Shown piece after piece: positions 1-12,200 of a stretch of 64,000 bases of DNA; position 1 is the stretch's first letter, and every line of letters begins with the position of its first letter. The notes under the pieces are model-generated. The model was not told the DNA's origin, searched no databases, and saw nothing but the letters and a program-made list of their open reading frames with translations. The position numbers and the translations under genes were made by a program. This DNA comes from Henricia sp. BOLD:AAB3569 (Eukaryota; Echinodermata; Asteroidea; Spinulosida; Echinasteridae), in NCBI GenBank assembly GCA_037783545.1, contig JBBELK010000517.1:558001-622000 (forward strand), given 5' to 3'.

Positions 1-53
1 GCTTTCTGCACACTCCGCCAAAGAAAACAGATTTTCACTGTGCCCTTGCTTAC

Positions 54-248
54 CTGTGTGTATCTTGTGCAAACTTCTGCTGAACCACGCATTATCATAA
101 CAGTGAGATCCTGTGAGGTTTTTAGTGCTGATGTTTGTATATGTATCCTCAGCTATTGCATGGCTAAAACCAGCCGCTGACAGAGCTTTGAATTCAGGAG
201 CTGATGGGGAGCTGTTGAAATCACCCACGATCAGAACGTCTTTTTCAT
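54..248 (-). CDS. EEPD1: EEPD1 exon 6 (GDFN motif)
   Basis: A 195-bp exon with acceptor CCTCCAG and donor GTAAGC. It reads DEKDVLIVGDFNSSP, then TYTNISTKNLTGSHCYDNAW. This corresponds to the vertebrate segment with TFTNISTKNPQGSKALDNIW. The GDFN motif supplies the catalytic Asp/Asn pair of the EEP family. It ends in phase 1, so at least one more coding exon lies left of the window. Confidence 0.92.
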
Positions 249-3200
249 CTGGAGGGGAAGATTGCAAAATTTAACATATCCGTGGTATACCCAACTCCTA
301 TTTAACTTTGTCCAGTTTAGAATTCTGGCCTTAAAAATATATTCTTAAATACCTTAGACAGTTTACGCATCCTTATTGGCTGAGAGCACATCACATATGG
401 CGGGTCTTAAACGGACAATAAAGACCGGCCGGCTGGCTCGCGTTTGGAACATGCACACGCACACAGAAACTGCACGCTCCCGAAAGCAAAATGTGCACTG
501 TGACAAAATCTACCCGGTTGTGTGCGATGCGATCGAACAAAAACAACTCGACACACAGCTAACAGTTCATACGAACGCGGTAGAAAGTGAATGCAAAACA
601 TGGCAAAACGACAAGCTAGTTTTGGTGAGTTTTACCGATTTACGCACAAAGGTATTTATGAATGGGCCTGGCGGCTCGGGCCATTATCAGCGCCCAGGAC
701 CCTAGCCGGTTTTAAACGTATGTTTAAGACAGGCTAAACCTACTTTTAATCCCTAAATACAAACCCAAAAAGAAAAGTACCTGCAGAAATGTTAGTACAC
801 TGACAAGAAAATTTGAATGTACCTGCAGATTTTTGACGATATCAACTTTGAGTGATATCAACTTGCACTTTTTAGTCAATTTAATTTAATTAATTAGATT
901 TCCGGCCTTAAAAGTATAATATGACTCAAAAAGAAATGCACCTGCAGAAAAAAAAAAGGAAAAAGTGTTTTGCCATGAAATTTCAGTACAATAACATTTT
1001 GATGTACCTGCAGATTTTTGATATCAACTTTTGGTGTCAACTTGCAATTTTTGCTCAATTTAATTAACAACTATTTTTCATGGCTATTTTTTTCTTCTAC
1101 CCGTCCTTGAAACTTGGCACCAACTCAGAACCAGGGCCCAATTTCATAGCAACTGAAAACCTGCCTTAACTGCAGAGCCAAACTTTGCTTAAGACAGTGA
1201 CGCAACAAATGCGGTTTCCAAGCGCAACCATGAAATAGGACTTAACTCGTCTGCTACAGTAAGCATGCCTTTTCTCGCTAATGCTTAAGCAGCTCTATAA
1301 AATTGGGCCCTGGTCTGCATGAGGGCGTGCATATTGTCGTGACGTCATGATAACACTTTTAAAACCGCAATTTCCGGCATTTTTAACAAAATGTGACCTA
1401 ACTCGAGAACGAAACAAGGTATGAACTTGAAACTAGACCATAGATATGGGATTCCGATGTTAGTATGACGTCACCATGACGTCATCGGTTACGTAATTAT
1501 AATAATTTTAAAATGCTTTTAAATTTTAAAATGCCGAAAATGACCAAAATATACATTTCTTAAAATAATTCCTTTTCCAAAACCAGATCTTTAAATTTGG
1601 CAGACACATAGATCAAATCATGGGCTACAATTTTCTTTGTGTGGCCATTTTCATCTGACCCACCCTTCCTGGGTCATTTAAAGTTCAGCGTACTTATGTA
1701 CATGTAGCAATGTTGCCCATAAAACTTTGTTTGATCTACATCAAACTAGGTACAGGCATAGGCCCCCTGACTTCCAGCAGCATGTATGACTTCACCATGA
1801 CGTCATTTATTACGTAAATGATAATTTGAAAATACCATGAAAATAATCAAAATATGCATTTTAAAAAATGTTTCTCTCTCCAAAACCACGTGACCCAGGG
1901 TCTTCAAATTTGGCAGACATACAGATCAGATCATGGGCTATAATATTCCGTCATTCAAACTTTAAACCTCTCTCCTTAACCGAGCCCGAACACCTCGTGT
2001 CTGTAACTCGTTTCAGACACTATCTCTAGTTTAACTTAGTCAAGTTCAGCCTTCCGGCCTTAAAATTACGACTCAAAATGAAATGCACCTGCAGAAAAAA
2101 AAAGACAGAAAAAGTGTTTCGTCCTGATATTTCAGTACATCGACAAAAACAAAACTATATTTACATGTACCTTCAATTTATTTTTAATGTACATGTACAG
2201 AATCTGCCAGTATGTCCCCCATAGAAAATTCAGCCGGGATTCCCGGCGGGATCCCGGCGGGATCCCGGCGGGATTCCAACTGGGATCCCGGCGGGATCCC
2301 GGCGGGATCCCGCCGGGATCCCGCCGGGAAAAACTTGCGGGAAAATTTGGCGGGATTTACCGGGATCCCGGTTAACCGGGATTCCATCCGGGATCCCAAC
2401 CGGGATTCCGGTAAATCCCGCCGGGATCCCGGCGGGATTGCACCGGGATTGCACCGGGATCCCGGTAAATCCCGCCGGGATCCCGGCGGGATTGCACCGG
2501 GATCCCGGTAAATCTGACCGGGATCCCGGCGGGATCCCGGCGGGATTCCACCGGGATCCCGGCGGGATCCCGGCGGGATCCCGGTAAATCTGACCGGGAT
2601 CCCGGCGGGATCCCGGTAAATCTGGCGGGATCCCGGCGGGATCCCGGCGGGATTCCACCAGGTTCCGAGTAAATCTGACCACGATCCCAGCAGGATTCTC
2701 CCGGGATATACCAGTACGTGTACATAACAAATTAACATGTACATGTCATCTGGGTGAAAAGAAGTGAGTTATAATTTTAAAAGACAGGCAATTCTTTTGA
2801 TGCATATTTGCCAATTTTAGATCAAATTAAACTTGCGTACAAAACATAAGAACTAGACTAGCTGACTTCCAAGTAATCCAAGTGTTTTCTCACGACGAGT
2901 CTTCAATTTTCTTTTCCCTCCTCGAGGCTCAAAACTCTTGAAGCTCATGCATGGAGCAATTTCCTTGGCACACATAATTGTTTACATGTACTGAATTGAC
3001 CAGAATATGTTTTGCCTTAAAAGTTGAAATGACTCATAAAAGTCACATTTTTAGGAAGTTAGTTTATGTAAATGTTAATTTAGATGTAAATCAATTTTTA
3101 AGAAAATCTGAAACAATTTTTGAGCCTCTTTCATTCTACAATAAGTTCTACGGATGTTCTACAATACAAAAGCAAATTTTTTGTCAACTTCTCCATTATA

Positions 3201-6200
3201 TTTCCTTTCTAAGTTCTTATACTAGGCCAACTCCTAAATTTTTTTTTGTTCACATCAAATCTGCAAAACTGATAATTAGGTAATTTTAAGAGTAAGTTCC
3301 AATAGTTTGATATAGATATAGGCCTATACAATATTTTTGTGCCAGTCCATGCATGCATACACAAATGCACATACTTTTACTAGTGTACATTGTGTGTGCA
3401 AAGGATCAGGAAACAAGCCACTGATTTTGCAAATTTGCTACACAAGAAACAAAGGATTCCCAGGATGCAGTTTAGGAAAACAGCCACAAAATTCACTCCA
3501 TAATTTCAGTTTTGTGCAATTATCACAAGTATTACCTGCACATGTAAATACAGTAAGAACATGCCTGGTAAGGATGATTTTCAGATGACAGACTTCAGCC
3601 ATGCTTCAGCAAAATTTGAATGTCACATTTCTAAACCAACATGGAGTACACTAGTCTGGTTCTGGCTGTAAGCATGTATTAAATAGGGCACCAGACATCA
3701 ATAGACTGGTTCTCAGTCTAAACTATACAATAGACTGGTTCTCAGTCTTTTCAAAACTATAACCAGGCCAGGATAACAGGTGTATGAATCACTATGAACA
3801 TCTTCTAGGGAATATTGCAACTTTCCCTTAAAGATAGGTGTAAATTTAATCCCTGTGTTACCTAGTGGAGTGGAAAATCCCTCACACAAGATTCCATTGT
3901 GTATATAGGGCCCCTTAAACATAGGCTTAATTCTCCTCTCGTGAACAAGTTACATGTACATAGCCATGTTTCAGGGGCTATATTAAAAATACTGTACACA
4001 ATGTAATTTTGTTTAAAAGGGATAATACATGCACCTAAGTTGAAGGAAAAAGTTTCAATTCAATGCAATTTAAGGGGTTATACTGTAGAGCATATCTTTT
4101 TCGCCACTACAGTTGCTATCCCGGTATGGAACCGGGATCCCGGTTGGCATCCCGGTATGGAACCGGGATCCCGGTTGGCATCCCGGTATGGAACCGGGAT
4201 CCCGGTTGGCATCCCAGTAAGGAACCGGGATCCCGGTTGGCATCCCGGTATGGAACCGGGATCCCGGTTGGCATCCCGGTATGGAACCGGGATCCCGGTT
4301 GGCATCCCGGTATGGAACCGGGATCCCGGTTGGCATCCCGGTATGGAACCGGGATCCCGGTTGGCATCCCGGTATGGAACCGGGATCCCGGTTGGCATCC
4401 CGGTATGGAACCGGGATCCCGGTTGGCATCCCGGTATGGAACCGGGATCCCGGTTGGCATCCCGGTAAGGAACCGGGATCCCGGTTGGCATCCCGGTATG
4501 GAACCGGGATCCCGGTTGGCATCCCGGTAAGCAACCGGGATCCCGTCGGGATTTCTCAATCCCGGCGGGATCCCGCCGGGATCCCGCCGGGATCCCGGTC
4601 TTATTTTCTATAGGGTCATCACGTTTCTGGATGTGACAAGTCAAAGCCGGAACTCTTTTTCAGAAAAAAAAAACAACTAGAGATAGCGTCTGATACAAGT
4701 TACAGAAGCGAGGTGTTCAGGGTTGGTTAAAAGGTTCAAAGTTTGAATGAAAGTACATGTGTATCATCGTGATTATGAGGTCACCAATGACATCTTCTCG
4801 TCAAAAGTCAGGATGCTCAGTCTGAGATTATACCACGTTTCAAGTTCACACCTCGTTTCATGCTCCAGTTAGGCTGCATTTTGTTTAAAATGCCGTTTTT
4901 GGTGATTTTTGAAACATAATTAGCCACCTGATGACGTCATCATGCAGCACACATCAACAGCAAGATCCCTGGTCTAAGGTCTGCGACTGTAGCAAATTTA
5001 AAGTTCATACCTAGTTCTGTTTTCAAGTTTAGGTGTTTTTGTCCAAAAAGCCACTTTTCAAGACATTTTTAAAATTATTATAATTAGGTTATCGATGTCA
5101 TAGTGTCATCACATGAACGCCAGGATCCATAGTCTAAGGTGTAAAAGTGTACCAAATTTTATGGTCATACCTCGTTCCATTCTCCAGTTAGGATGCATTT
5201 TGCTTTAGAAATTTTCAAATTATTATAATTACGTAATCAATGACATCATGGTGACGTCATACAAACAAAGATCCTATGTCTATGGCATAAGACTGTTTTC
5301 CAGTTAGGCAGTATTTTGTTTAAAACAAAATTGTGATTTTTGAATTGACCGGATTTTAACCTTCAATTGACCCAGGAAGGAAGTGTCAGATGAAAATGCC
5401 CACTCAAAAGAAACCAATAATTTTTACCTGGAAGCTGCTCCTTTAAAGCTTCACCGAGAACAGAAAGTTGACCAATTTCTTCCTACAGGTGAAAAACCAG
5501 GAAAAATGTACACAAGTCTTCATTCAAGCTTTTCAGATGATTTTTGTTGTTGCTAGTTTGCAAAAATAAAAATAAAATTAAAGAAAGAAGCCATATAAAC
5601 TCCTCAAAAAAAGTTCGGAAAGTTAAGTTTGACTGACGATTTCTCTCTTGTTGCAAAATAATTTTCCTTTAATTTGATATCATTGGAAAGCCCTGCTATT
5701 TCTCTTTACGATGATGTATCATTTGTTATGATTAAGCAATTGGGGGATGTGCAGCACAGCTGAATACGGGGGCGGGTGTAAAGTGAAATGTCACAAAATG
5801 CATTGCTATTGTCAAAAAGTGCATTGACACATTCCCATCCTCCAAGCAAAAGGGGAATGAACTGCATGACAATAGCAGTGAATTTTGTGACATTTCACTT
5901 TCCACCCACGCCTGTATTCCGCTATACTGCACATCCCCCAATTAAAGAGAAATAACAGGGCATTCCAATGATACCAAATTCAAGGGAAATGATTTAGTAA
6001 CAAGAGAGAAATCGTCAGTCAAACTTGACTTTCCGAACTTTTTTTGAGGAGTTTAGTTTCTGTGATGTAACATTCTGTTTTTTCAACTCATACAAATATT
6101 TGAACCAATAAAGTCATAAACATTCCTTATTTGTATACAGAGTGTTCTGGGAGAAAAAAGAAAATCGAGATTAAATTGCTAATTACTCGATAATTATTGA

Positions 6201-9200
6201 GAATTTTGAAAAACAGCAAGTACCATCCATTTCATCACCACGTCCTTCTTTCTTATGACAACGAATAATCCAGAATACCTTCATAGATGACTGAGCATGA
6301 ATGATTAAAAAAATACCCTGTTGGAAATAGCTTTATACCAATCTATAATAGGTTGAAAAGGGATAAACAAGATACATGTAAAACGACAAATAATCACTTT
6401 ACAAATCTTTTATTGAAACAAACTTTCATGTTTCCAATGAGAGCACTACTTAAAGGATTTTTAAATTGATGAACATATTTTTAATCTGGTACAAAGCAAT
6501 TCCTGATAGGGTCGCTTTGAACTATTGGTGCTCATCCATAAAGGTCAGGGGTCGAAATTAACCTCAATTTCATGCTGGTCAGAAGGACCAATAGATATCA
6601 GAGAACTGTACTGGTCCCGCGAAAAATTTGGTGGTCCACTGGTGCTTTTCAAAATGGCACCAAGATACTGCAATACTTTCTCGTTTAAAAGCACAGGCTC
6701 GTCAGCAATGCGCGCGCGCCAAATTCGTGCCACGAAATATGTAGCTCCATAGCAAAGGCATGGAGCTGCGGATTTCGTGGCACGAATTTGGCGCGCGCGC
6801 ATTGCTGACGAGCCTGTGCCTTTAAGGTCGTTGAGTGCAGGATGGATGGGATTGCTTTTTGATCCAACACTGGGGACATGTCTGGAGAGATCGGAGAAAG
6901 AAATGTAGTTATCTGAAAATGTTTAAAGCAATCAGGAATTTGTTGTGGTAACCAGGAATTCTTCGCATCGAGTAAGAAATGTTTACTGTGGATTAGGCAT
7001 CAGAGAATGTTTCCATGAGTCATTAAATGTTTTCACTGGTCCATCGGACCAGCATCCTTGACAGATCTAGTGGTTCTTCTGGGTTTTTACTGATCTCGAC
7101 CCACAGGACCCGTGTTAATTTCGACCCTTAGATCTGGATTTCTTGGTGTCATAAGAAACAAGAACACAGTCATGAAACGGATGTAGTTTCCATTTTTCAA
7201 AATCTGCTTTAATTAGCAATAAAATCTCCCTCTTTTTCTAGGACACCCTGTATCCCGAGGCACTGGGGTTGCTTTCTTTAACAGTAATGTGCTAAAGGGA
7301 AAATCTGTTCGGAACGTTGCATCATTTTAAAACACTGTAAAAAATAAAATGACTTGTGTTCGCACCTCAAGTTTAACTAAGGATCCATTTGCCAGGCCAC
7401 GGAACTTGAGATGAACTGAGATGAGGACTAGGTCTAGTTCTTGCGCCTTGAAGTAGCCTAAGAATGGCTTGCGGACAAAGTGTCTGCCGTTTGTCCCTTG
7501 CTTGGGAGACTGCAGAAGGGTCGATTCGGCCAGTGATACCCCATTTGATGTGTTCCATAGGAAACCGTTGTATTCCACACCCTGGGGATTTCAAAGAAAA
7601 ATTATGCAATGGAGTTTGAATATCATAAACTGATCAACATTGAAAGGTTTGCAGAAGTTATGAATAACAAGGCACTGATCGACAAATCACTTTCAAGACT
7701 ATTCCACTTTAGTGATTTCCATCAGGTCCAAGATGACCTGCTTAAACAAAGTGATTCTCACAATTATGAAATGTGACATTTTCTGTTTCGGTTATCAACC
7801 TGATTGAACTTACACGGGATGAGCCGACCACTGAAGCTGTGCATCTCCCAATCAGCTCTACAAGTGCAGCAGCTCAGAGAGAGACACACCCTGCCTCAGT
7901 GGCTCTTACAGAGTCTGGTAAAAACTAGTTAAAAGGTACAGGCTCGTCAGCAATGCGTGCGCGCCAAATTTGTGCCACGAAATATGCAGCTCCATAGCAA
8001 AGGCATGGAGCTGCGTATTTCGCGGCACGAATTTGGCGCGCGCGCATTGCTGACGAGCCTGTGCCTTTAAATGATTGTGTCTAGATTGTATTTTTGACCC
8101 GTCCCCCATTTTTCCCATGGGTGTTGAGATTTTGATACCATATAATTTGTCATATTTTTCTCATTACCATTCTGAAATTTTGTGCTCTCAATCCATATAT
8201 TTTCAAGGATATTGTCTAAAAAAAGCCATTGATGTCGAGTAAACTAATTTATCCATTGTATAAAGCAGTGCAATAATTACACCGACCTTTTGGCTTCCAC
8301 ATCCAAATTGGAGACTGCAAATTTCTTATTTTCTTCCCGTGGATAGTATTTTGAGGAGGTATTTTATATGATGTTAGGTTAAAACGAAATCCATTTTCTG
8401 GAAATAACTTAACACACTCCTTTAAACAAGTGGAAGCAGATTTTTGCAAATTAAAATGGCCAAAACACTCAGATATACATGTACTACGGTAATACCTGAA
8501 ACATTCTCCCCGCTGGTTCAGAGCTAGTCACACACTTCCAGATACCTCTAGGGGTGGGCCAGTTCCTAACTACTGCTAAGGTGGGATCGTTCAACTCAGA
8601 ACAAATCTGCAGTGAAACAGAAATACACGAATACTGAGCATGGATAAAAGATTGACTGAAATGTAAACTGCAATACATGTAAGTGCAGGAAATCACAAGC
8701 AATCATACAAACATGCTACCTTTAAAAACAAAAATAATAAACAAATAAATGTCCTACTTTTGATTCTAAATAACTTTGTAATTTTCCAACAGATTTAAAC
8801 CTAAAACTCGAACATGGTGACTCGTGACTCACGAGTCACATATTTCAAAAAAGAAAACAGATTTATTTGCCAGCTTAATGCAGGATTCTTGGGAAAAAAA
8901 CAGTCCGATGCGTGAATATGTACACTGCTCCACCAGGCCGGCAAGGAGCGCACGTCATCATCTCATAATATTGTGTGAATGAAATTTTCGCAGATTCAGT
9001 TTCATTAATTTGGCGAACAAGTGTCTCGTGACTCGGACTCTGACTCAAGAAAAGTGACTCGTGGCTCGGACTCGTACTCAAGGCTAATGACTCGAGACTC
9101 AGACTCGGACTCGATATTGGTGACTCGACTACAACACTGAGTGTAGGCTAGGCTTGGGCAAATTCCACGGCAGAATCAAGAACATGTGTAGAATCGATTT

Positions 9201-12200
9201 CACTTTGAGCATCGGAATCGCGGTTAGAAATATTCAGGACCCGATTCCCTATCATTTAGATTCGATTTGTGAGGACTTGTGATATGGACTCGACTACAAC
9301 CCTGGTATACATAAGATCTGCCATGACAAGGCAAGAAAAGGAAACCAACCCAGTCCCTATTGTTAGAACAATGAACAAGACTACACATATGAATGTGTTT
9401 ACAAGCATTTTGAACCCTGCATATCTTTTCTTACTACCTGCTATTGATACAGCGCAAAGTACCTGTATGATCCAAACTTGACCCACACTTTTGGTTTGCT
9501 GTTCACATAGTACATGTCAGCAGGCCTGTGTAGTATTTACTCTCCCAGGCCAAAGGTTCTGTTTTATCTTGGCAATTAAGTCATGGTAGGACACCTAGCA
9601 AATACTTGAACCAATGCCGTGTTGTGTTATTTCTGTAATAAATCGCTGAAGAAGAAATCACCTTGGTATATTTACTGGTATGATATGACATGAGGATTGC
9701 AGAACTCAAATTTTGCAGAGGCAAAAACAGCAATAATATCCACTGTTGTGGCAGGTCCTGGCTCTAATGGTCTTTTACAGTAACTCAATTAGACTATATT
9801 GATTTTCTAGTGGAAGTGTCCTTCAAACACATTACCAATGCACCTCAGGAGATACATTGTACACATGTACATGTAGGAACATTTTCATTGTACATGTAGA
9901 AAGCACTGGAATATTTTCATACTAGAAAACCCCTCTCTGTCACACCAGAATAAATTTGGGGAATCAGCAGCCGATTTCACGAAACCTTAAAGGGACACAC
10001 CGGCTTACTGTTTACATAACGTAGCAATCTAGCATCCTTGACAATAATTTTTCAATGGTCGTTGTGAAAAACAATTCTCACAATGTCACGTATTTTAATA
10101 ACTAGAAATGTTTAAAATTAACAAAAGAGACAAATGTTGGGTTATAAATACGCTTTACCATCCGTCGCGATGTATTATGTATCATGTGTTTGTAAATAAA
10201 GGTGGCGTTCGATATGGGTCGACACATGTTTAACCTCGATTCCTTGTTTTCCCCGACTCATCACATCTTGCATGATCCCCGAGGTCAGCGCTGTCTCGAG
10301 GAAGCAACTCGAACGCAACGATTTGGTGTCTTTAGCACCCTCAATAGTTCTATGCTGTATTTTTCTTTGGATATTATGTATCGCCGCGTACGCGAAGCGA
10401 AGTACACGAAAATCTGAGAGATTCTCTCGTCCATATCAACACCCAGAAACCCTTCTTATGAAATATGTTGGCAGATTTGTGTACAAATTGGAAAATACGG
10501 TATGTACATAGTGTTGGTAGGACATAATTTTCAAACAAGAGAAACCAACCGCGAATGACAAAAGCAACTCGCACCAGAATCTGGTTCCGAAAAGTCACGT
10601 GACCTTGAATTTTTGAAAAATGCTCAAAAACGGCCAAATTTGACGGCGTCTTTTCAGGATATATCTAATTTTCTCTGGAAAGCGCTTCAGAATAATGTAT
10701 GGGTCTATTTCGAGCCCAAAATAGCCCAACAAAGCCGGTGTGTCCCTTTAAGCACTGTGTAAGCCCACTTGCGCAACTTTTTATTGCGTAAGTTGTGCAC
10801 CATTCATGCAATAATTACATGCAAGCTATGGGGGCCTACATGTATGCCGTTTTCGAATGTTGCGCAAGCTACGCACCTTTTCGTGAAATCAGCTGCTCAT
10901 GGTTACATAGTGGTACTTTCCTGTCCTTCCACTTCTGTGGCCCTGGTTCGAATCCTGTCCCGGTCAGTATGTGGATTGGGTTTCAGTCTCTACTTGATTC
11001 AGTGGAATTTCAGTGGTTTTTTTTTCTTCCTCTGTACTTGTAGGGGGTTTTCTCCCACATCTAAAACTGATTTTGTCAATTGTCTTCACAACAGGTTTCT
11101 TATTAGGCTTCAACGCTGTCGGACTTAAGTCCAGACTCGGACTCTGCCTGTCAGGACTACATGTAGGACTCGGATATTTAGCAGTTTGGGCCGAGTCCAT
11201 CAAAGTCAAGTGAAAAAAATAAATACACAAGATTGTGCAACAAGGGTACGAGCGCTGGAAATTATTTCAAGTGCCTATTACAAATTTATTTTAAAGCCCA
11301 AAATAAATTCCTCCAAAAAAGTTTAGAAAGTCAAGTTTGACTGACGATTTTCTCTTGTTACAAAATCATTTCCCTTGATTTTGGTATCATTGGAAAGCCC
11401 TGTTATTCCTCTTTACAGTGATGTGTCATTTGTTATGATTAATCAATTGGGGGGAGGGGGGGCGGGGGGGATGTGCAGTATACACGAATCCGGTGGCTAA
11501 GGACTCCTTCCCTGCAAGTCCGCCATTACTGGGGGCCATCCACTGCCATGGACTGGGCGCTTTGTCTTGTTGTTAAATCGAACAGCGCACAACGCGTACG
11601 CGTACACAGGCTTCGCAAGCAAATAAACGCGCAAAATTGTTCGAAGTGACAACATAATGTAACAGCATATCATCAACACAAAACCCACAGTTCATGGCAC
11701 TGGATGGCCCCCAGCTATGGCGGTGGTACACGGACCATGACTTTGTAGGTCGGATTGGTGTATAGCAGAATACAGGGGTGGGTAGAAAGTGAAATGTCAC
11801 AAAATTCACTGCTATTGTCATGCAGTTCATTCCCCTTTTGCTTGGAGGATGGGAATGTGTCAATGCACTTTTTGACAATAGCAATGCATTTTGTGACATT
11901 TCACTTTACACCTGCCCCCGTATTCAGCTGTGCTGCACATAGTCATCCCCCAATTGCTTAATCATAACAAATGACACATCATCGTAAAGAGGAATAACAG
12001 GGCTTTCCAATGATATAAAATTCAAGGAAAATTATTTCGCAACAAGAGAGAAATCGTCAGTCAAACTTGAATTTCCGAATTTTCTTTAAGGAGTTTATTT
12101 TGAACATGCGAAATTATTTACCCGGGTAATTCGTACGTATGTAACCCCGAAATTTGCCGTGGGAAACGAGCCCTCATTTATTTATTTATTTATTTATTTA

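Larger units (their letters stand above)
6136..7252. mobile_element. DNA transposon remnant with TACAGGGTGTCC-type ends
   Basis: Terminal inverted repeats of ~110 bp: TACAGAGTGTTCTGG at the left and the inverse of TACAGGGTGTCCTAG at the right, both followed by ATTGCTAATTA and TTTTGAAAAA. The interior is occupied by another element (6548-7127), so this is the outer layer of a nest in EEPD1 intron 4. Confidence 0.75.

Noticed and set aside
2184-2744. Overlapping 100-186 codon frames on both strands rich in Gly-Ile-Pro-Gly-Ser
   Set aside because: They are translations of the GGGATCCCGGC minisatellite; open in many frames because the unit lacks stops, with no start context or splice signals.
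4040-4644. Frames of 110-188 codons with 31-residue repeats
   Set aside because: Product of the 31-bp minisatellite; equivalent frames exist on both strands.
5732-5941. Frames coding for VESEMSQNSLLL-type peptides (also at 11755 and 26905)
   Set aside because: They recur only because the palindromic MITE is present three times.
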